Of a DNA stretch of 64,000 nt, positions 24,077 to 36,019 are shown in pieces. The stretch is from Trichococcus alkaliphilus (lineage in GTDB: Bacteria; Bacillota; Bacilli; Lactobacillales; Aerococcaceae): NCBI RefSeq assembly GCF_003008695.1, contig NZ_PXZT01000009.1, positions 1-64,000 on the forward strand, read 5' to 3'. The notes under the pieces were generated by a model. It saw only the letters and a list, made by a program, of their open reading frames with translations. It was not told where the DNA came from and did not search any database. Numbering within the stretch: position 1 is the first letter of the stretch; every line of letters starts with the position of its first letter. Made by a program: the position numbers and the translations under genes.

Positions 24077-25840
24077 TTATTCTTTCATCAACACAAAACC
24101 TTTGCGTTCCAATTCGACCGATCCGTCCGACACGTCCGCAAGGTTCGAGAACAAAGCCTCCCCGATCAGCTCGACCCGTGCCGTGTGTTCGCCGGTATTG
24201 AAGGCACCGCGGATGACCTCGCCGCCCAGCATGCGCTCCAAAATGATCACGCCCGATTCTTCGGACACTTGACGCCAATAAACGGTGCCTTCCGAAAGGA
24301 TCCTTTGCTGCTCTTTGCGGAGGCCATTCAGTTGTTTTACGAATTGGTGCAGATTGCGGTCCTGTTTTTCTTCTTCCCAGACCATGCACTTGCGGCAATC
24401 CGGGTCCATCCCGCCGGTCAAGCCGATTTCATCCCCGTAGTACAGGCATGGGACCCCAGGCTGAATATAAGTAAACGCCATTGCTTGTTTCATGATGTCT
24501 TTGTCCTCATTGGCTTCCGTCAACAGCCGCGGCGTATCATGGGAATCCAAAATGTTGAACTGCATCTGGTTCGTCTGATCGCGGTAGAGCATCAACTGGT
24601 TGTTCATTTCCGACACCATTTTACTCAATGATAGTTCATTCTTCACGAAATAGCCCATGATCGCATCGGTGAAGGCGTAGTTCATGACTGCATGGAATTC
24701 GTCGCCCTGCAGCCAGTTTTGGGAAGAGTGCCAAATCTCGCCGAGAATGTAGAAATCTTTTTTGGCTTCATCGCAGACGATCCGGAATTTTTTCCAAAAA
24801 GCGTGGTCGACTTCGTTCGCGACATCCAAACGCCAAGCGTCGATATCGAAGGCCTCGATCCAGTAACGGGCGATGTTCAGCAGATAATCCTGAACTTCCG
24901 GATTGGCCGTATTCAGTTTCGGCATATGCGGGTTGGCGGCAAAAACATCGTAGTTGATGTCATAAGCATCCTCAAAATTTTCGCCCCGTTTGTACGAAGC
25001 CGGGAACTCATTGATGTGGAACCAATCGACATATTTCGAATCTTCGCCGTTTTTAAGCACGTCCTGCCATTGCGGAGAAGAGTCACCGATATGGTTAAAG
25101 ACGGCATCCAGCATGACTTTTATGCCGCGCCTGTGGCATTCGTCCACGAGTTTTTTGAACGTTTCGGCATCGCCGAAGGCCGGGTCGATTTTCAGGTAAT
25201 CGATCGTGTCGTACTTGTGGTTGGAAGAAGCTTCAAAAATCGGGCAGAAATATATCCCGTTGATTCCCAGGTCCTCCAAATAATCAAGCTTGTCGATGAC
25301 CCCCTGCAGGTCGCCGCCGAAGAAGTTCTGTCTATTCGGGTCTTCCGAGCCCCAAGCCAGCGTGCCTTCCGGATCGTTGCTAGGATCTCCGTTGGCGAAA
25401 CGCTCCGGGAAAATCTGATACCAAATGGTTTCTTTGACCCATTCAGGTGTTTTGTAGCGATCGACTTCATGGAAGAAGGGCATCCGGAAGTAATTATTCG
25501 GCATCCGCAAATACTCCTCTTCTAATGGGTAAACACCGTGATCGCCATAGAAGACGGAGATTCCGTCATGGCCTGTTAAGGCGAACGCATAGGATAAGCG
25601 TTTTAAAGGTGCGTTCACTTGCACAAACCAGTAATCGTAAAGATCGGTGGAAAGTGTTTTGATCATCTGAAGCGGTTTGCGGAACCACTCCTCTTTGTCC
25701 AAAAAATAAGGGTCCCCGTAAAGCAGCCCCATCTCTCTAACGTCTCCACGGGCGGTACGCAAACGGACGTGCATCGTTTCTGGGTCATATAGATAGGCAA
25801 ACTCGCTTTCGGGACGATGGTAAAGTGCTGAAGTGTTCAT
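24077..25840 (-). CDS. GH13 neopullulanase / maltogenic amylase-like alpha-glycosidase
   Basis: A 587-residue cyclomaltodextrinase/neopullulanase-type enzyme (GH13 subfamily 20). An N-terminal domain of about 120 residues, as in CBM34-bearing members, precedes the barrel that opens at WYQIFPERFANGD. The catalytic Asp is in WRLDVANEVDH (about 327), the Glu in ILGEIWHSS (about 356) and the Asp in LDSHDTPRLL (about 423). There is no signal peptide, so it acts on imported maltodextrins. It is the first gene of the minus-strand operon, divergent from malE, with operator copies upstream. Confidence 0.9.
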   Translation of the reverse strand: MNTSALYHRPESEFAYLYDPETMHVRLRTARGDVREMGLLYGDPYFLDKEEWFRKPLQMIKTLSTDLYDYWFVQVNAPLKRLSYAFALTGHDGISVFYGDHGVYPLEEEYLRMPNNYFRMPFFHEVDRYKTPEWVKETIWYQIFPERFANGDPSNDPEGTLAWGSEDPNRQNFFGGDLQGVIDKLDYLEDLGINGIYFCPIFEASSNHKYDTIDYLKIDPAFGDAETFKKLVDECHRRGIKVMLDAVFNHIGDSSPQWQDVLKNGEDSKYVDWFHINEFPASYKRGENFEDAYDINYDVFAANPHMPKLNTANPEVQDYLLNIARYWIEAFDIDAWRLDVANEVDHAFWKKFRIVCDEAKKDFYILGEIWHSSQNWLQGDEFHAVMNYAFTDAIMGYFVKNELSLSKMVSEMNNQLMLYRDQTNQMQFNILDSHDTPRLLTEANEDKDIMKQAMAFTYIQPGVPCLYYGDEIGLTGGMDPDCRKCMVWEEEKQDRNLHQFVKQLNGLRKEQQRILSEGTVYWRQVSEESGVIILERMLGGEVIRGAFNTGEHTARVELIGEALFSNLADVSDGSVELERKGFVLMKE

Positions 25841-25892
25841 AGTAGTATCGGCTCCTTTTCACTCTTTGTTTTCCCACATTGTGGCACAACAG

Positions 25893-25927
25893 ATAATCGG
25901 TTGCAAGAACTTTTAGCAATCGGTTGC
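25893..25927. promoter_or_regulatory. two MalR-type operators before the GH13 operon
   Basis: Two copies of the LacI-family half-palindrome: TAATCGGTTGCA (about 25894-25905) and GCAATCGGTTGC (25916-25927), 22 bases apart. They lie just upstream of the neopullulanase gene. The second is identical to the operator in the malE promoter. Confidence 0.7.
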
Positions 25928-26068
25928 ATTTTATTTTTTGGGTGGAGAATCATGTGCATTGGCTCGTGGACTATTGAAAACCCTTGGTATACATATGTAA
26001 TTAAACTTTTCGCAATCGATCTGACTCATCAAAAAAATAAACCGTTTTCTTTTTATGAGAAATAACGC

Positions 26069-26097
26069 TTGACTATTTAAGCAATCGGTTGCATAAT
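26069..26097 (+). promoter_or_regulatory. malE promoter with operator between -35 and -10
   Basis: TTGACT (26069-26074), a 17-base spacer and CATAAT (26092-26097) form a sigma-A promoter. The operator GCAATCGGTTGC (26081-26092) fills the spacer, so a bound LacI-type repressor would block RNA polymerase directly. Confidence 0.8.
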
Positions 26098-26137
26098 CAG
26101 ACTTGTAAAGGAAATTCATTTCAAGGGGGACAAGTAA

Positions 26138-27412
26138 GTGAAGACGAATTGGAAAAAATATTTTGGAAGCGGTTTAATCTTGGGGGCATCTGCATTAATC
26201 TTGGGCGCATGCGGAGGCACAGCTGATACAAGCGACACAGGCTCGGCTGAGAATACATCCGGGGAAGTCGTTGTAGAAGGCGATGTTAAATTGTGGGTGG
26301 ACACGGATCACGTGGAAGTCTTCAAAGGAATCGTGGCTGACTTCGAAAAAGAATTCCCTGAAGTTACCGTTGAAGTGGCAGCAGGAAGCTCAGCGGATGC
26401 AAAAAAAGATGTCTCGAAAGATCCGAAAGCGGCTGCCGATGTTTTCATGATGCCGCATGACCAGGTCGGTCAAATGGCTGAAGCCGGTCTGTTGTACCCG
26501 AATACAAAATACGCAGATGAAGTAAAAGCAAACAACGTGGAATCGGCTGTGGAAGGCGTAACGTGGAACGATGAGCTTTACGGCTACCCATACGGCGTTG
26601 AATCGCAAGTTCTCTACTATAACAAAGCGAAACTGACTGAAGACGATGTGAAGAGCTGGACGACATTGTCTGAAAAAGGCAAAATCGGCACAAACTTTGC
26701 TGAAGCCGGAGCCAACTATATCTTCGGACCGCTGTTCATGAGTAACGGTCTTTACTTGTACGGCGAAACCGGTGAAGATCCAAGCGGAACCAATTTTAAC
26801 AGCGAAAAAGGTGCTGAAGTGCTTGCATGGATCGCAGCTCAAAAGAACAATCCAGGCGTGATCCAATCTGGTGCTGAAGCTTTGGCCAACTTGGAAGCAG
26901 GCGTTTCCGATGCTTTCCTTTCCGGTCCTTGGTCGAAAAATGATGTCACCAAAGCATTGGGCGAAAACATGGGCGTTGCGGCTTATCCGACAGTCGATTT
27001 CGGCAGCGGAGAAGTTCAGATGAAAGCTTTCTTGGGCGTCAAATTGTTTGCTGTAAACCAACAGACAGATGCTCCTTTAGCATCCATGGCTTTGGCTAAC
27101 TACCTATCCAACGAAACTTCCCAATTGACTGAATTCCAGGAAATGGGCGTCATCCCATCTAACAAAGTCGTTCAGGAAACAGCGGAAGTGCAAGAAGACG
27201 TTGTTGCAAAAGCGGTTATGGAAATGTCTCAACCCACTCATTCAGTCGTAATGCCTAAAGTTCCGGAAATCGTTTCGTTCTGGCCAGCAATGGATGCCAT
27301 CATTAATGATGCATACAAAGGCAACATCACAGAATCCGAGTACATGGAAAAACTGGACAAATTGGTCGAAGACACATCCAAAGTAACAGAACCTAAAGAA
27401 GAAAAAGAATAA
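26138..27412 (+). CDS. malE: maltose/maltodextrin ABC transporter substrate-binding lipoprotein
   Basis: A 424-residue extracellular lipoprotein. The signal peptide ends with the lipobox LGAC (Cys about 25), followed by an acidic Ser/Thr linker. The mature part resembles MalE/MdxE binders: VKLWVDTDHVEVFKGIVADFEKEFPEV, AADVFMMPHDQVGQMAEAG, YGYPYGVESQVLYYNK (shown in parts). It captures maltodextrins for the MalFG permease encoded next. It starts at a GTG (26138) with AAGGGGGA upstream. The promoter carries a MalR-type operator. Two hairpins separate it from malF. Confidence 0.92.
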   Translation: MKTNWKKYFGSGLILGASALILGACGGTADTSDTGSAENTSGEVVVEGDVKLWVDTDHVEVFKGIVADFEKEFPEVTVEVAAGSSADAKKDVSKDPKAAADVFMMPHDQVGQMAEAGLLYPNTKYADEVKANNVESAVEGVTWNDELYGYPYGVESQVLYYNKAKLTEDDVKSWTTLSEKGKIGTNFAEAGANYIFGPLFMSNGLYLYGETGEDPSGTNFNSEKGAEVLAWIAAQKNNPGVIQSGAEALANLEAGVSDAFLSGPWSKNDVTKALGENMGVAAYPTVDFGSGEVQMKAFLGVKLFAVNQQTDAPLASMALANYLSNETSQLTEFQEMGVIPSNKVVQETAEVQEDVVAKAVMEMSQPTHSVVMPKVPEIVSFWPAMDAIINDAYKGNITESEYMEKLDKLVEDTSKVTEPKEEKE

Positions 27413-27499
27413 AGCAAGAAAAGCGGAACGGGTTCGTTCAGCACTGAAAGAAATTTAGGAAATCGTGCCACGCAACGTTCCCTACGGTCACCTTGTACT

Positions 27500-27531
27500 G
27501 GGACTCTAAGGGATGAATCCCTTAGAGTCCC
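27500..27531. repeat. intercistronic hairpin between malE and malF
   Basis: A perfect 15-bp inverted repeat (27500-27514 with 27517-27531) with a 2-base centre and no T run. A second, imperfect hairpin lies at about 27624-27655, just before malF. Such structures often stabilise the upstream malE mRNA, so that more binding protein than permease is made. Confidence 0.7.
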
Positions 27532-27687
27532 ATGCAACTGAGCATCGAAGAGCGCAATAGGTACGATTTATCTAATTTCAGAAGGGCTAACCCGTGAAGC
27601 TAGCCAACAATATATCAAGCAGGGAGGGCGAAAGATCACGCATCTTTCGTCCCTCTTATTTAAATGATGAAAGTGAGTGGGGAAGCC

Positions 27688-29037
27688 ATGTTCAAGAAAA
27701 AAAGTTACGGCCAGCAGATGACCTTTCGGGAATTGTTCAAAGAAGGGGACGTCGCAACAAAACTTTCCTTTGTTGTCATGGGAGCTGCCAATCTTGCCAA
27801 TAAACAATACTTAAAGGGTTTGATTTTTCTGTTTTCGCAGATCGCCTTCTTCTATTGGCTGATCCGCAACGGAGTGCACGCGCTGTCCATGTTGGCGACG
27901 TTGGGTACTCAGGGGCAAGGGCTCGTTTTTGATGAACGCTTGGGGATTGAAGTGCTGCAAGAGGGCGACAACTCGATGTTACTGCTATTATTCGGCATTG
28001 CTGCCATTGTAATTTGTGTACTCCTTGTTGGTTTGTACATCATCAATCTGAAAAGTGCACGGCATATCCATGAGCTTAAAGTAGCGGATGAAAAGATTCC
28101 GAGCACGATGGATGATTTGGCGAGTCTGCTGAACGAACGGTTCTATCTTACTCTGATGACGATTCCGTTGTTGGGCGTACTGCTGTTTACGGTCCTGCCG
28201 TTGCTTTACATGATCTCGATCGCCTTCACTAACTATGACCACACGCATTTGCCGCCGAAAAACCTCTTCACTTGGGTCGGCTTGGTGAACTTCGGTAACG
28301 TCATTTCCGGAAATATGGCAGACACCTTCTTCCCGGTTTTGGGCTGGACGCTGATCTGGGCTACTCTGGCGACGGTCACTTGTTTTTTCTTCGGCATCCT
28401 GCTGGCACTTTTGATCAACACCAAAGGCCTGAAATTCAAAGGCGTTTGGCGCACGATTTTCGTCGTCACGATGGCAGTGCCGCAGTTCATCTCGCTGCTG
28501 GTTATGCGCAATCTCTTGAATGGCGCGGGTCCCATCAACGCAACGCTGCTGAACCTGGGCCTGATCGATTCGGCCATTCCGTTTTTGACGGATCCGATTT
28601 GGGCAAAAATTACGGTCATTGTCGTCAATATGTGGATCGGGATTCCGGCAACGATGCTGGTTTCGACGGGGATCATCCAAAATCTGCCGACTGATCAGAT
28701 CGAGGCTGCACGGATCGACGGCGCGAACAAACTGCAGATTTTCAGGAACATCACTTTCCCGCAAATTCTGTTCGTGATGATGCCAGCGTTGATCCAACAG
28801 TTCATCGGAAACATCAACAACTTCAACGTCATTTTCTTGTTGACCGGAGGCGGACCTTCGAATTCCGACTTTTACGGAGCGGGTTCGACGGACTTGCTGG
28901 TTACGTGGCTGTACAACTTGACGGTCAACACGATGGACTACAACTTGGCATCCGTCATCGGTATCCTGATCTTCATCCTGTCCGCAGCGTTCAGTCTGCT
29001 GGCCTACACAAGAACGAATTCATTCAAGGAGGGCTAA
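27688..29037 (+). CDS. malF: maltodextrin ABC transporter permease MalF
   Basis: A 449-residue inner-membrane permease. Two hydrophobic segments near residues 35-120 precede the core of six helices, typical of MalF-type subunits. The EAA loop that docks the ATPase is present (EAARIDGANKLQIFRNITFP, about 330). I start at ATG 27688 after GTGGGGAAG; an earlier in-frame ATG at 27664 has no ribosome site but cannot be excluded. It is followed by malG after 4 bases. No malK/msmX ATPase gene is in the window, so a shared ATPase from elsewhere must power the transporter. Confidence 0.9.
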   Translation: MFKKKSYGQQMTFRELFKEGDVATKLSFVVMGAANLANKQYLKGLIFLFSQIAFFYWLIRNGVHALSMLATLGTQGQGLVFDERLGIEVLQEGDNSMLLLLFGIAAIVICVLLVGLYIINLKSARHIHELKVADEKIPSTMDDLASLLNERFYLTLMTIPLLGVLLFTVLPLLYMISIAFTNYDHTHLPPKNLFTWVGLVNFGNVISGNMADTFFPVLGWTLIWATLATVTCFFFGILLALLINTKGLKFKGVWRTIFVVTMAVPQFISLLVMRNLLNGAGPINATLLNLGLIDSAIPFLTDPIWAKITVIVVNMWIGIPATMLVSTGIIQNLPTDQIEAARIDGANKLQIFRNITFPQILFVMMPALIQQFIGNINNFNVIFLLTGGGPSNSDFYGAGSTDLLVTWLYNLTVNTMDYNLASVIGILIFILSAAFSLLAYTRTNSFKEG

Positions 29038-29041
29038 AAAC

Positions 29042-29914
29042 ATGGCAAAAGCAAAGAAAACAACAGGATACAAAGCGCAGCGGCGGTATTCGCTGGCTGC
29101 AGTCTACGCAGTCCTGGCTGTCCTGTCGGTCGTTTGGCTGTTCCCTATCGTATGGATCGTTTTGACTAGCTTCCGGGCAGAGGGCGGGGCGTTCGTTCCG
29201 TACATCATTCCAAAATCATTCACGTTGGAAAACTACAGGATTCTGCTGCAGAACACAACCGGCAATTATCCGTTTGTGCGCTGGTTCCTGAACACGCTGT
29301 TTGTTTCCGTGATCAGCTGCATCCTGTCGACTTTCATCACAATCGCAATGGCGTACGCATTGTCGCGCCTGCGCTTCAAGATGCGGAAACCGTTCCTGAA
29401 AGTTGCGTTGGTCCTGAACATGTTCCCCGGATTCATGAGCATGATCGCCGTGTACTACATCCTGAAAGCCCTGAATCTGACGGAAAGCCTGCTTGCTTTG
29501 ATTTTGGTCTACTCCGCGGGCTCCGCGCTCGGCTTCTACATCGCCAAAGGATTCTTCGATACAATCCCGATGGCGCTGGATGAATCGGCCATGATCGACG
29601 GCGCCAACAAATGGCAGATTTTCACGAAAATCACGCTGCCGTTGTCCAAACCGATCATCGTGTACACGTCTTTGCTGGCTTTCATGGGACCGTGGATGGA
29701 CTTCATCTTCGCCAAAATCATCATGGGCGACAACATCCCGAACTACACGATAGCGATCGGGCTGTTCACGATGATGACCCGCACGACCGCGAACTCGCTG
29801 TTCATGGCGTTCACCGCAGGCTGCGTGCTGATCGCCATCCCGATCACGATCCTGTTTATCTTCATGCAACGTTTCTATGTAGAAGGCGTGACTTCCGGAT
29901 CAGTCAAAGGATAA
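29042..29914 (+). CDS. malG: maltodextrin ABC transporter permease MalG
   Basis: A 290-residue inner-membrane permease with six predicted helices and the EAA loop ESAMIDGANKWQIFTKITLP (about 182). It pairs with MalF to form the translocation path for maltodextrins. GGAGGG upstream of the ATG overlaps the end of malF, and spacing is 4 bases, so the two are coupled. It is the last gene of malEFG and is followed by a strong terminator. Confidence 0.92.
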   Translation: MAKAKKTTGYKAQRRYSLAAVYAVLAVLSVVWLFPIVWIVLTSFRAEGGAFVPYIIPKSFTLENYRILLQNTTGNYPFVRWFLNTLFVSVISCILSTFITIAMAYALSRLRFKMRKPFLKVALVLNMFPGFMSMIAVYYILKALNLTESLLALILVYSAGSALGFYIAKGFFDTIPMALDESAMIDGANKWQIFTKITLPLSKPIIVYTSLLAFMGPWMDFIFAKIIMGDNIPNYTIAIGLFTMMTRTTANSLFMAFTAGCVLIAIPITILFIFMQRFYVEGVTSGSVKG

Positions 29915-29923
29915 AAATGTATA

Positions 29924-29979
29924 GCAGAAAAGCCCAAAAGGCGCTCTTGCCGGAGCGCCTTTTGGGCTTTTCTGCGTTT
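29924..29979. terminator. rho-independent terminator of malEFG
   Basis: A perfect 23-bp inverted repeat (29924-29946 with 29953-29975) followed by GTTTTATTTTT. Confidence 0.93.
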
Positions 29980-30014
29980 TATTTTTGTGGCGTGGAGCGA
30001 TTTTGTCGTGTAAA

Positions 30015-30149
30015 CATGGATACTTTGGAGTTATCCATGTTCAGGCCGGTATTCGGGCTCGAAAAGATGAATACTTTGGATTTATTCATGTTTAGGACAG
30101 TATTCAGGCCCGAAAAGATGAATACTTTTCATTTATTCATGGTTTCAAT
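30015..30149. repeat. tandem array of about 52-bp hairpin repeats
   Basis: Units at 30015-30066, 30067-30117 and a partial one from 30118 share the pattern ATGRATACTTT...TTATYCAT followed by a common TATTCRGGCYCGAAAAG. Each unit begins with its own inverted repeat. The unit length is like that of the array at 14772, but the sequence differs. Confidence 0.65.
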
Positions 30150-30171
30150 CGACATTTCACCGCGCGTTCAA

Positions 30172-30354
30172 TCAGACAGCGTGCGCCAAGCCCTTCACGA
30201 TTTGAGCTAATGCTTCATTAATCGGAGTGGCTGGGTGGCCGAGCAATTTTTCGAAATCATCGCTTTCGACATCCAACGAACCTTCGCGGATGCTCTTTTG
30301 GATAGCGAGCAGGATCGGGATGACGAAATCCGGAACGCCGGCACCGCATCTACT
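30172..30354 (-). pseudogene. C-terminal remnant of an NmrA-type NAD(P)H:quinone oxidoreductase (YtfG/QOR2-like)
   Basis: Read on the minus strand, about 57 residues match the C-terminus of YtfG/QOR2-like oxidoreductases: GVPDFVIPILLAIQKSI and FEKLLGHPATPINEAL, ending at a stop codon at 30172. No start codon or N-terminal 200+ residues exist; upstream the frame reaches a stop at 30355-30357, where AT-rich foreign-looking DNA begins. The gene was cut when the neighbouring beta-glucoside cassette arrived or by a later deletion. Its GC content matches the host chromosome, not the cassette. Confidence 0.75.
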
Positions 30355-30385
30355 TTATTTCTGAATGATTTTAGAAATTCAATGA

Positions 30386-33277
<2,892 letters not shown>

Positions 33278-33520
33278 TATACTACAAATCACGGAGAGAA
33301 TAGTAAGCGCTTGCTAAAAGCAGCGCACTATTTAAGACCGCTTCTTGTTCAAATTGCTAATACCATCGTACGGAGTGAGAACTATCTAGAACGCCGGAAT
33401 AAATATCTGCAACTGAAGAAACGGTGCAGTCATAAAAAGCAATTATTGCTATTTCACGCAAGTTGCTTACTGCCATTTATTACATGCTTCTTCTCTTTAT
33501 CGTACAGAGAATGTGCGTCT
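33278..33520 (+). pseudogene. degraded IS110-family transposase, C-terminal end
   Basis: The reading frame gives SKRLLKAAHYLRPLLVQIAN and RNKYLQLKKR, then shifts frame near 33433-33438, after which KAIIAISRKLLTAIYYML appears. This order is the usual C-terminus of IS110/IS116/IS902 transposases. The N-terminal catalytic part is missing, so the element is dead. It lies inside the AT-rich cassette between the GH1 gene and the RpiR regulator. Confidence 0.7.
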
Positions 33521-33803
33521 TAATCGAAAAATGACCGTTTAAGAAGCTGTAGAATTTTCAAACTTCTCCTCTCTTATGTATTAAAGAATTGCTAGCTAGT
33601 CTTCGTTAATAGTTTAACAAATGGAAAATTTATTGGAAGTTCAACAAAATAACGCTAACTGGTCAAATTTTGAACAGTATAAAAAAAGTATGATTAATAC
33701 TTTTTGGCATTCTCTATATGTTTTTCTTGTACTATAATTAATAGAATTATTATTTAAAACATTTAGACATTTTAATACTTTAAAATCAAAGGAGAAGAAC
33801 GAT
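33521..33803. other. AT-rich non-coding region before the cassette RpiR gene
   Basis: No gene is seen. AAAGGAGAAG (33789-33798) is the ribosome site of the regulator. Confidence 0.4.
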
Positions 33804-34556
33804 ATGACACAATTACTATATATTTTAATGAACTATTTGAATAATTCATTTAAAAAAGATACTAATTACTACATAGCACAAACACTTACACATAATATTG
33901 ATAAAATATCTAATTGGAGTTTAGAGTATGCAGCTATTTGCTGTAATGTATCTGTCTCTACTTTAAATCGTTTTTTTCATGATATAGGCTATAAGAATTT
34001 CTCGAGAATGAAAGAAATAATTTACTATAATGAAGAATATAAAAGCATACGTTTAAATTCCGACTCAATGGATAAAGCTGTTGAAGCAATTAAACAAACA
34101 TTGGATAATATAAATAAAATAGATTTAGAAGTTTTTAATGAAATCGCTGATTATATTTTTAAAAGTAAACAAGTAATATTTTACGCATATGGTGAAAACT
34201 TGAACTTTACACTTAAAACTCAAGTTGAGCTTATGTTAAATGGAAAGTATAGTATTTCAAGAATTGATATTTTAAGACAAATGGATTTAATTAAGGAAGT
34301 AGATGAAGATGATTTAATCATTTGTATTAGTATTTCTGGAAGAAGTATTGCGAACAAAGATTTGAAAACCATAATTAATACTAAAAACTGTAAAAGCATT
34401 CTCATTACCCAAATACAAGATTGTTCTTCATTCGACTATTTTGATTTTATCTTAAATTTAGGCCCTAATTATGGTTATAATTCTTCAAAATATGCAGTAG
34501 AATACTTAATGGATCTTATTTGTAGCGCTTATAAATCAAGAGTAAATTTTTTGTGA
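33804..34556 (+). CDS. MurR/RpiR family transcriptional regulator of the AT-rich cassette
   Basis: A 250-residue regulator with an N-terminal RpiR helix-turn-helix (about 30-75, with CCNVSVSTLNRFFHDIGYKNF) and a C-terminal SIS domain (about 105-240, with VIFYAYGENLNF and IICISISGRSI). AAAGGAG precedes the ATG. It is as AT-rich as the GH1 and IIC genes it faces and was probably acquired with them. It would sense the phosphorylated sugar and control that operon. The SIS domain is shorter and more divergent than in the RpiR proteins at 2203 and 40652. Confidence 0.85.
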   Translation: MTQLLYILMNYLNNSFKKDTNYYIAQTLTHNIDKISNWSLEYAAICCNVSVSTLNRFFHDIGYKNFSRMKEIIYYNEEYKSIRLNSDSMDKAVEAIKQTLDNINKIDLEVFNEIADYIFKSKQVIFYAYGENLNFTLKTQVELMLNGKYSISRIDILRQMDLIKEVDEDDLIICISISGRSIANKDLKTIINTKNCKSILITQIQDCSSFDYFDFILNLGPNYGYNSSKYAVEYLMDLICSAYKSRVNFL

Positions 34557-35088
34557 AATATAATATAACTCAAATTTCGAAACCTGAAACCGAATTCAAA
34601 CCATTGGTATAACAACATCCCAGTTTATTTGTTTATGCAGCTAATGCCTATGAGGCACTGCTATTAACCGGAATAAGAGCGCACTAAAAAAAGATAAGCG
34701 AATTATTGGAGAATCTATCTGTCTAAGAGAGTGTGAACCCTTTCTTCAGGGAATGAAGGTTCAGATGTAGAAAATTCCTTCATACAGTTCCCGACCAAAA
34801 AATATAGTGTCCAGAAATAAACCATTTTCTGGACAGTGTAAAAACTAATTTTTTTACTATCAAATGACCTCGTTTGGGAAGCGGGGGATTTGGTGATTGC
34901 CCAGGAAGGTAGTCTTGTCTATATAGCGGAGTGTCTGATTCTTTTCTATCACCATTAACAGGTGCTGTGCTAAAATCTACGTGTATAATGATACTGATGA
35001 ATGACACGCTCGAATCCGGTCCTATGGGAAAGCTGCGTTGGTCGACCATTCAAAGTGTGATAAATAAACAGATAACAGAGGATACCCC
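34557..35088. other. non-coding stretch at the end of the AT-rich cassette
   Basis: No gene was recognised in 532 bases. A 9-bp inverted repeat GTCCAGAAA (34809-34817) with TTTCTGGAC (34826-34834) could be a weak terminator or an old element end. GC rises to the host level in the second half. Confidence 0.4.
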
Positions 35089-35922
35089 ATGAGCGAAAAA
35101 CTATTAAAGGATCTATTTTTTAAAGAATATTATTTCTCGGATTTTTATTTTTTTAATGTGGGATACGAGAAATGCCAGAGCAGGCATCGATTTGGCCCTT
35201 CGTTACGGGACAACTACATCGTGCATTTTGTGATCAGCGGAAAAGGGCGGTATACCGTGAACGATACAACACATCACTTGGGTGCGGGTGATTTTTTTCT
35301 GATCCGTCCGAATGAACTGGTCGATTATGAAGCGGATGCGGAAGAGCCCTGGGAATACTATTGGATAGGATTTTCGGGCAGCAAGGTGAAAGAAATACTC
35401 CATACAAACGGCATCGGGGCTAAAGACTATATAGGCCAAGTTGGCAGGAAAGAAGCGTTGCGGGAAAAATTCGAGCGTTTTATGCAATCCGACTTTTTTG
35501 ATGATTCTCAAAAACTAGTAAATCAGGCGCTCTTCTATGACATTTTTTCGTTCTTCAAAATCCATAATGAAAATATGGAAATGGGGGTCCGAGTCAGCCG
35601 AACGAAAAAATACAGCGAAGCCTTTTTGTTGTATGTGGAAAATAATTATTATCGCGAGGATTTGACGATCGAAGAAATTGCGAAATCGATGTACCTGCAT
35701 CCCTCCTATTTCAGCCAGGTGATCAAAGAGGAGTTGGGTTTGAACGCCCTCAAATATTTGAACCTGTACCGCATGAACAAAGCCAGCCAACTGCTGAAAA
35801 CGACGGAATTGTCGGTGGAGGAAATAGCAAGCGCGGTAGGATATCAGAATAGGCACTCTTTTTCGAGGGCCTTCAAGAGCAGATTTCACAGTTCGCCGAC
35901 CGAATATAAGGCTGAAAAATAA
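35089..35922 (+). CDS. AraC-family transcriptional regulator
   Basis: A 277-residue regulator. An N-terminal cupin-like sugar-binding domain (about 20-150, with FGPSLRDNYIVHFVISGKG and GAGDFFLIRPNE) is followed by a double helix-turn-helix of the AraC type (about 175-275, with LTIEEIAKSMYLHPSYFSQVI and SVEEIASAVGYQNRHSFSRAF). AGAGGAT lies upstream of the ATG. The next gene, 97 bases downstream on the same strand, is a GH4 alpha-galactosidase, so activation by melibiose or raffinose-type sugars is likely. That is inference from context. Confidence 0.9.
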   Translation: MSEKLLKDLFFKEYYFSDFYFFNVGYEKCQSRHRFGPSLRDNYIVHFVISGKGRYTVNDTTHHLGAGDFFLIRPNELVDYEADAEEPWEYYWIGFSGSKVKEILHTNGIGAKDYIGQVGRKEALREKFERFMQSDFFDDSQKLVNQALFYDIFSFFKIHNENMEMGVRVSRTKKYSEAFLLYVENNYYREDLTIEEIAKSMYLHPSYFSQVIKEELGLNALKYLNLYRMNKASQLLKTTELSVEEIASAVGYQNRHSFSRAFKSRFHSSPTEYKAEK

Positions 35923-36019
35923 GACCTACAAAATTGTACCCTGCAGCTAAAATCATGCACTTTTGTTTCAGTAAGAATAAACTATACTGAAGACATCAAA
36001 TGGAAAAAGGAGCATGGAT

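Noticed and set aside
33311-33523. 70-codon frame taken as a small gene
   Set aside because: Its content is the frameshifted C-terminus of an IS110-type transposase, so it is reported as a pseudogene.
34780-35049. 89-codon open frame on the minus strand, first considered a transposase remnant
   Set aside because: None of the frames gave a recognisable transposase motif; the 9-bp inverted repeat inside is too short to call an element end.
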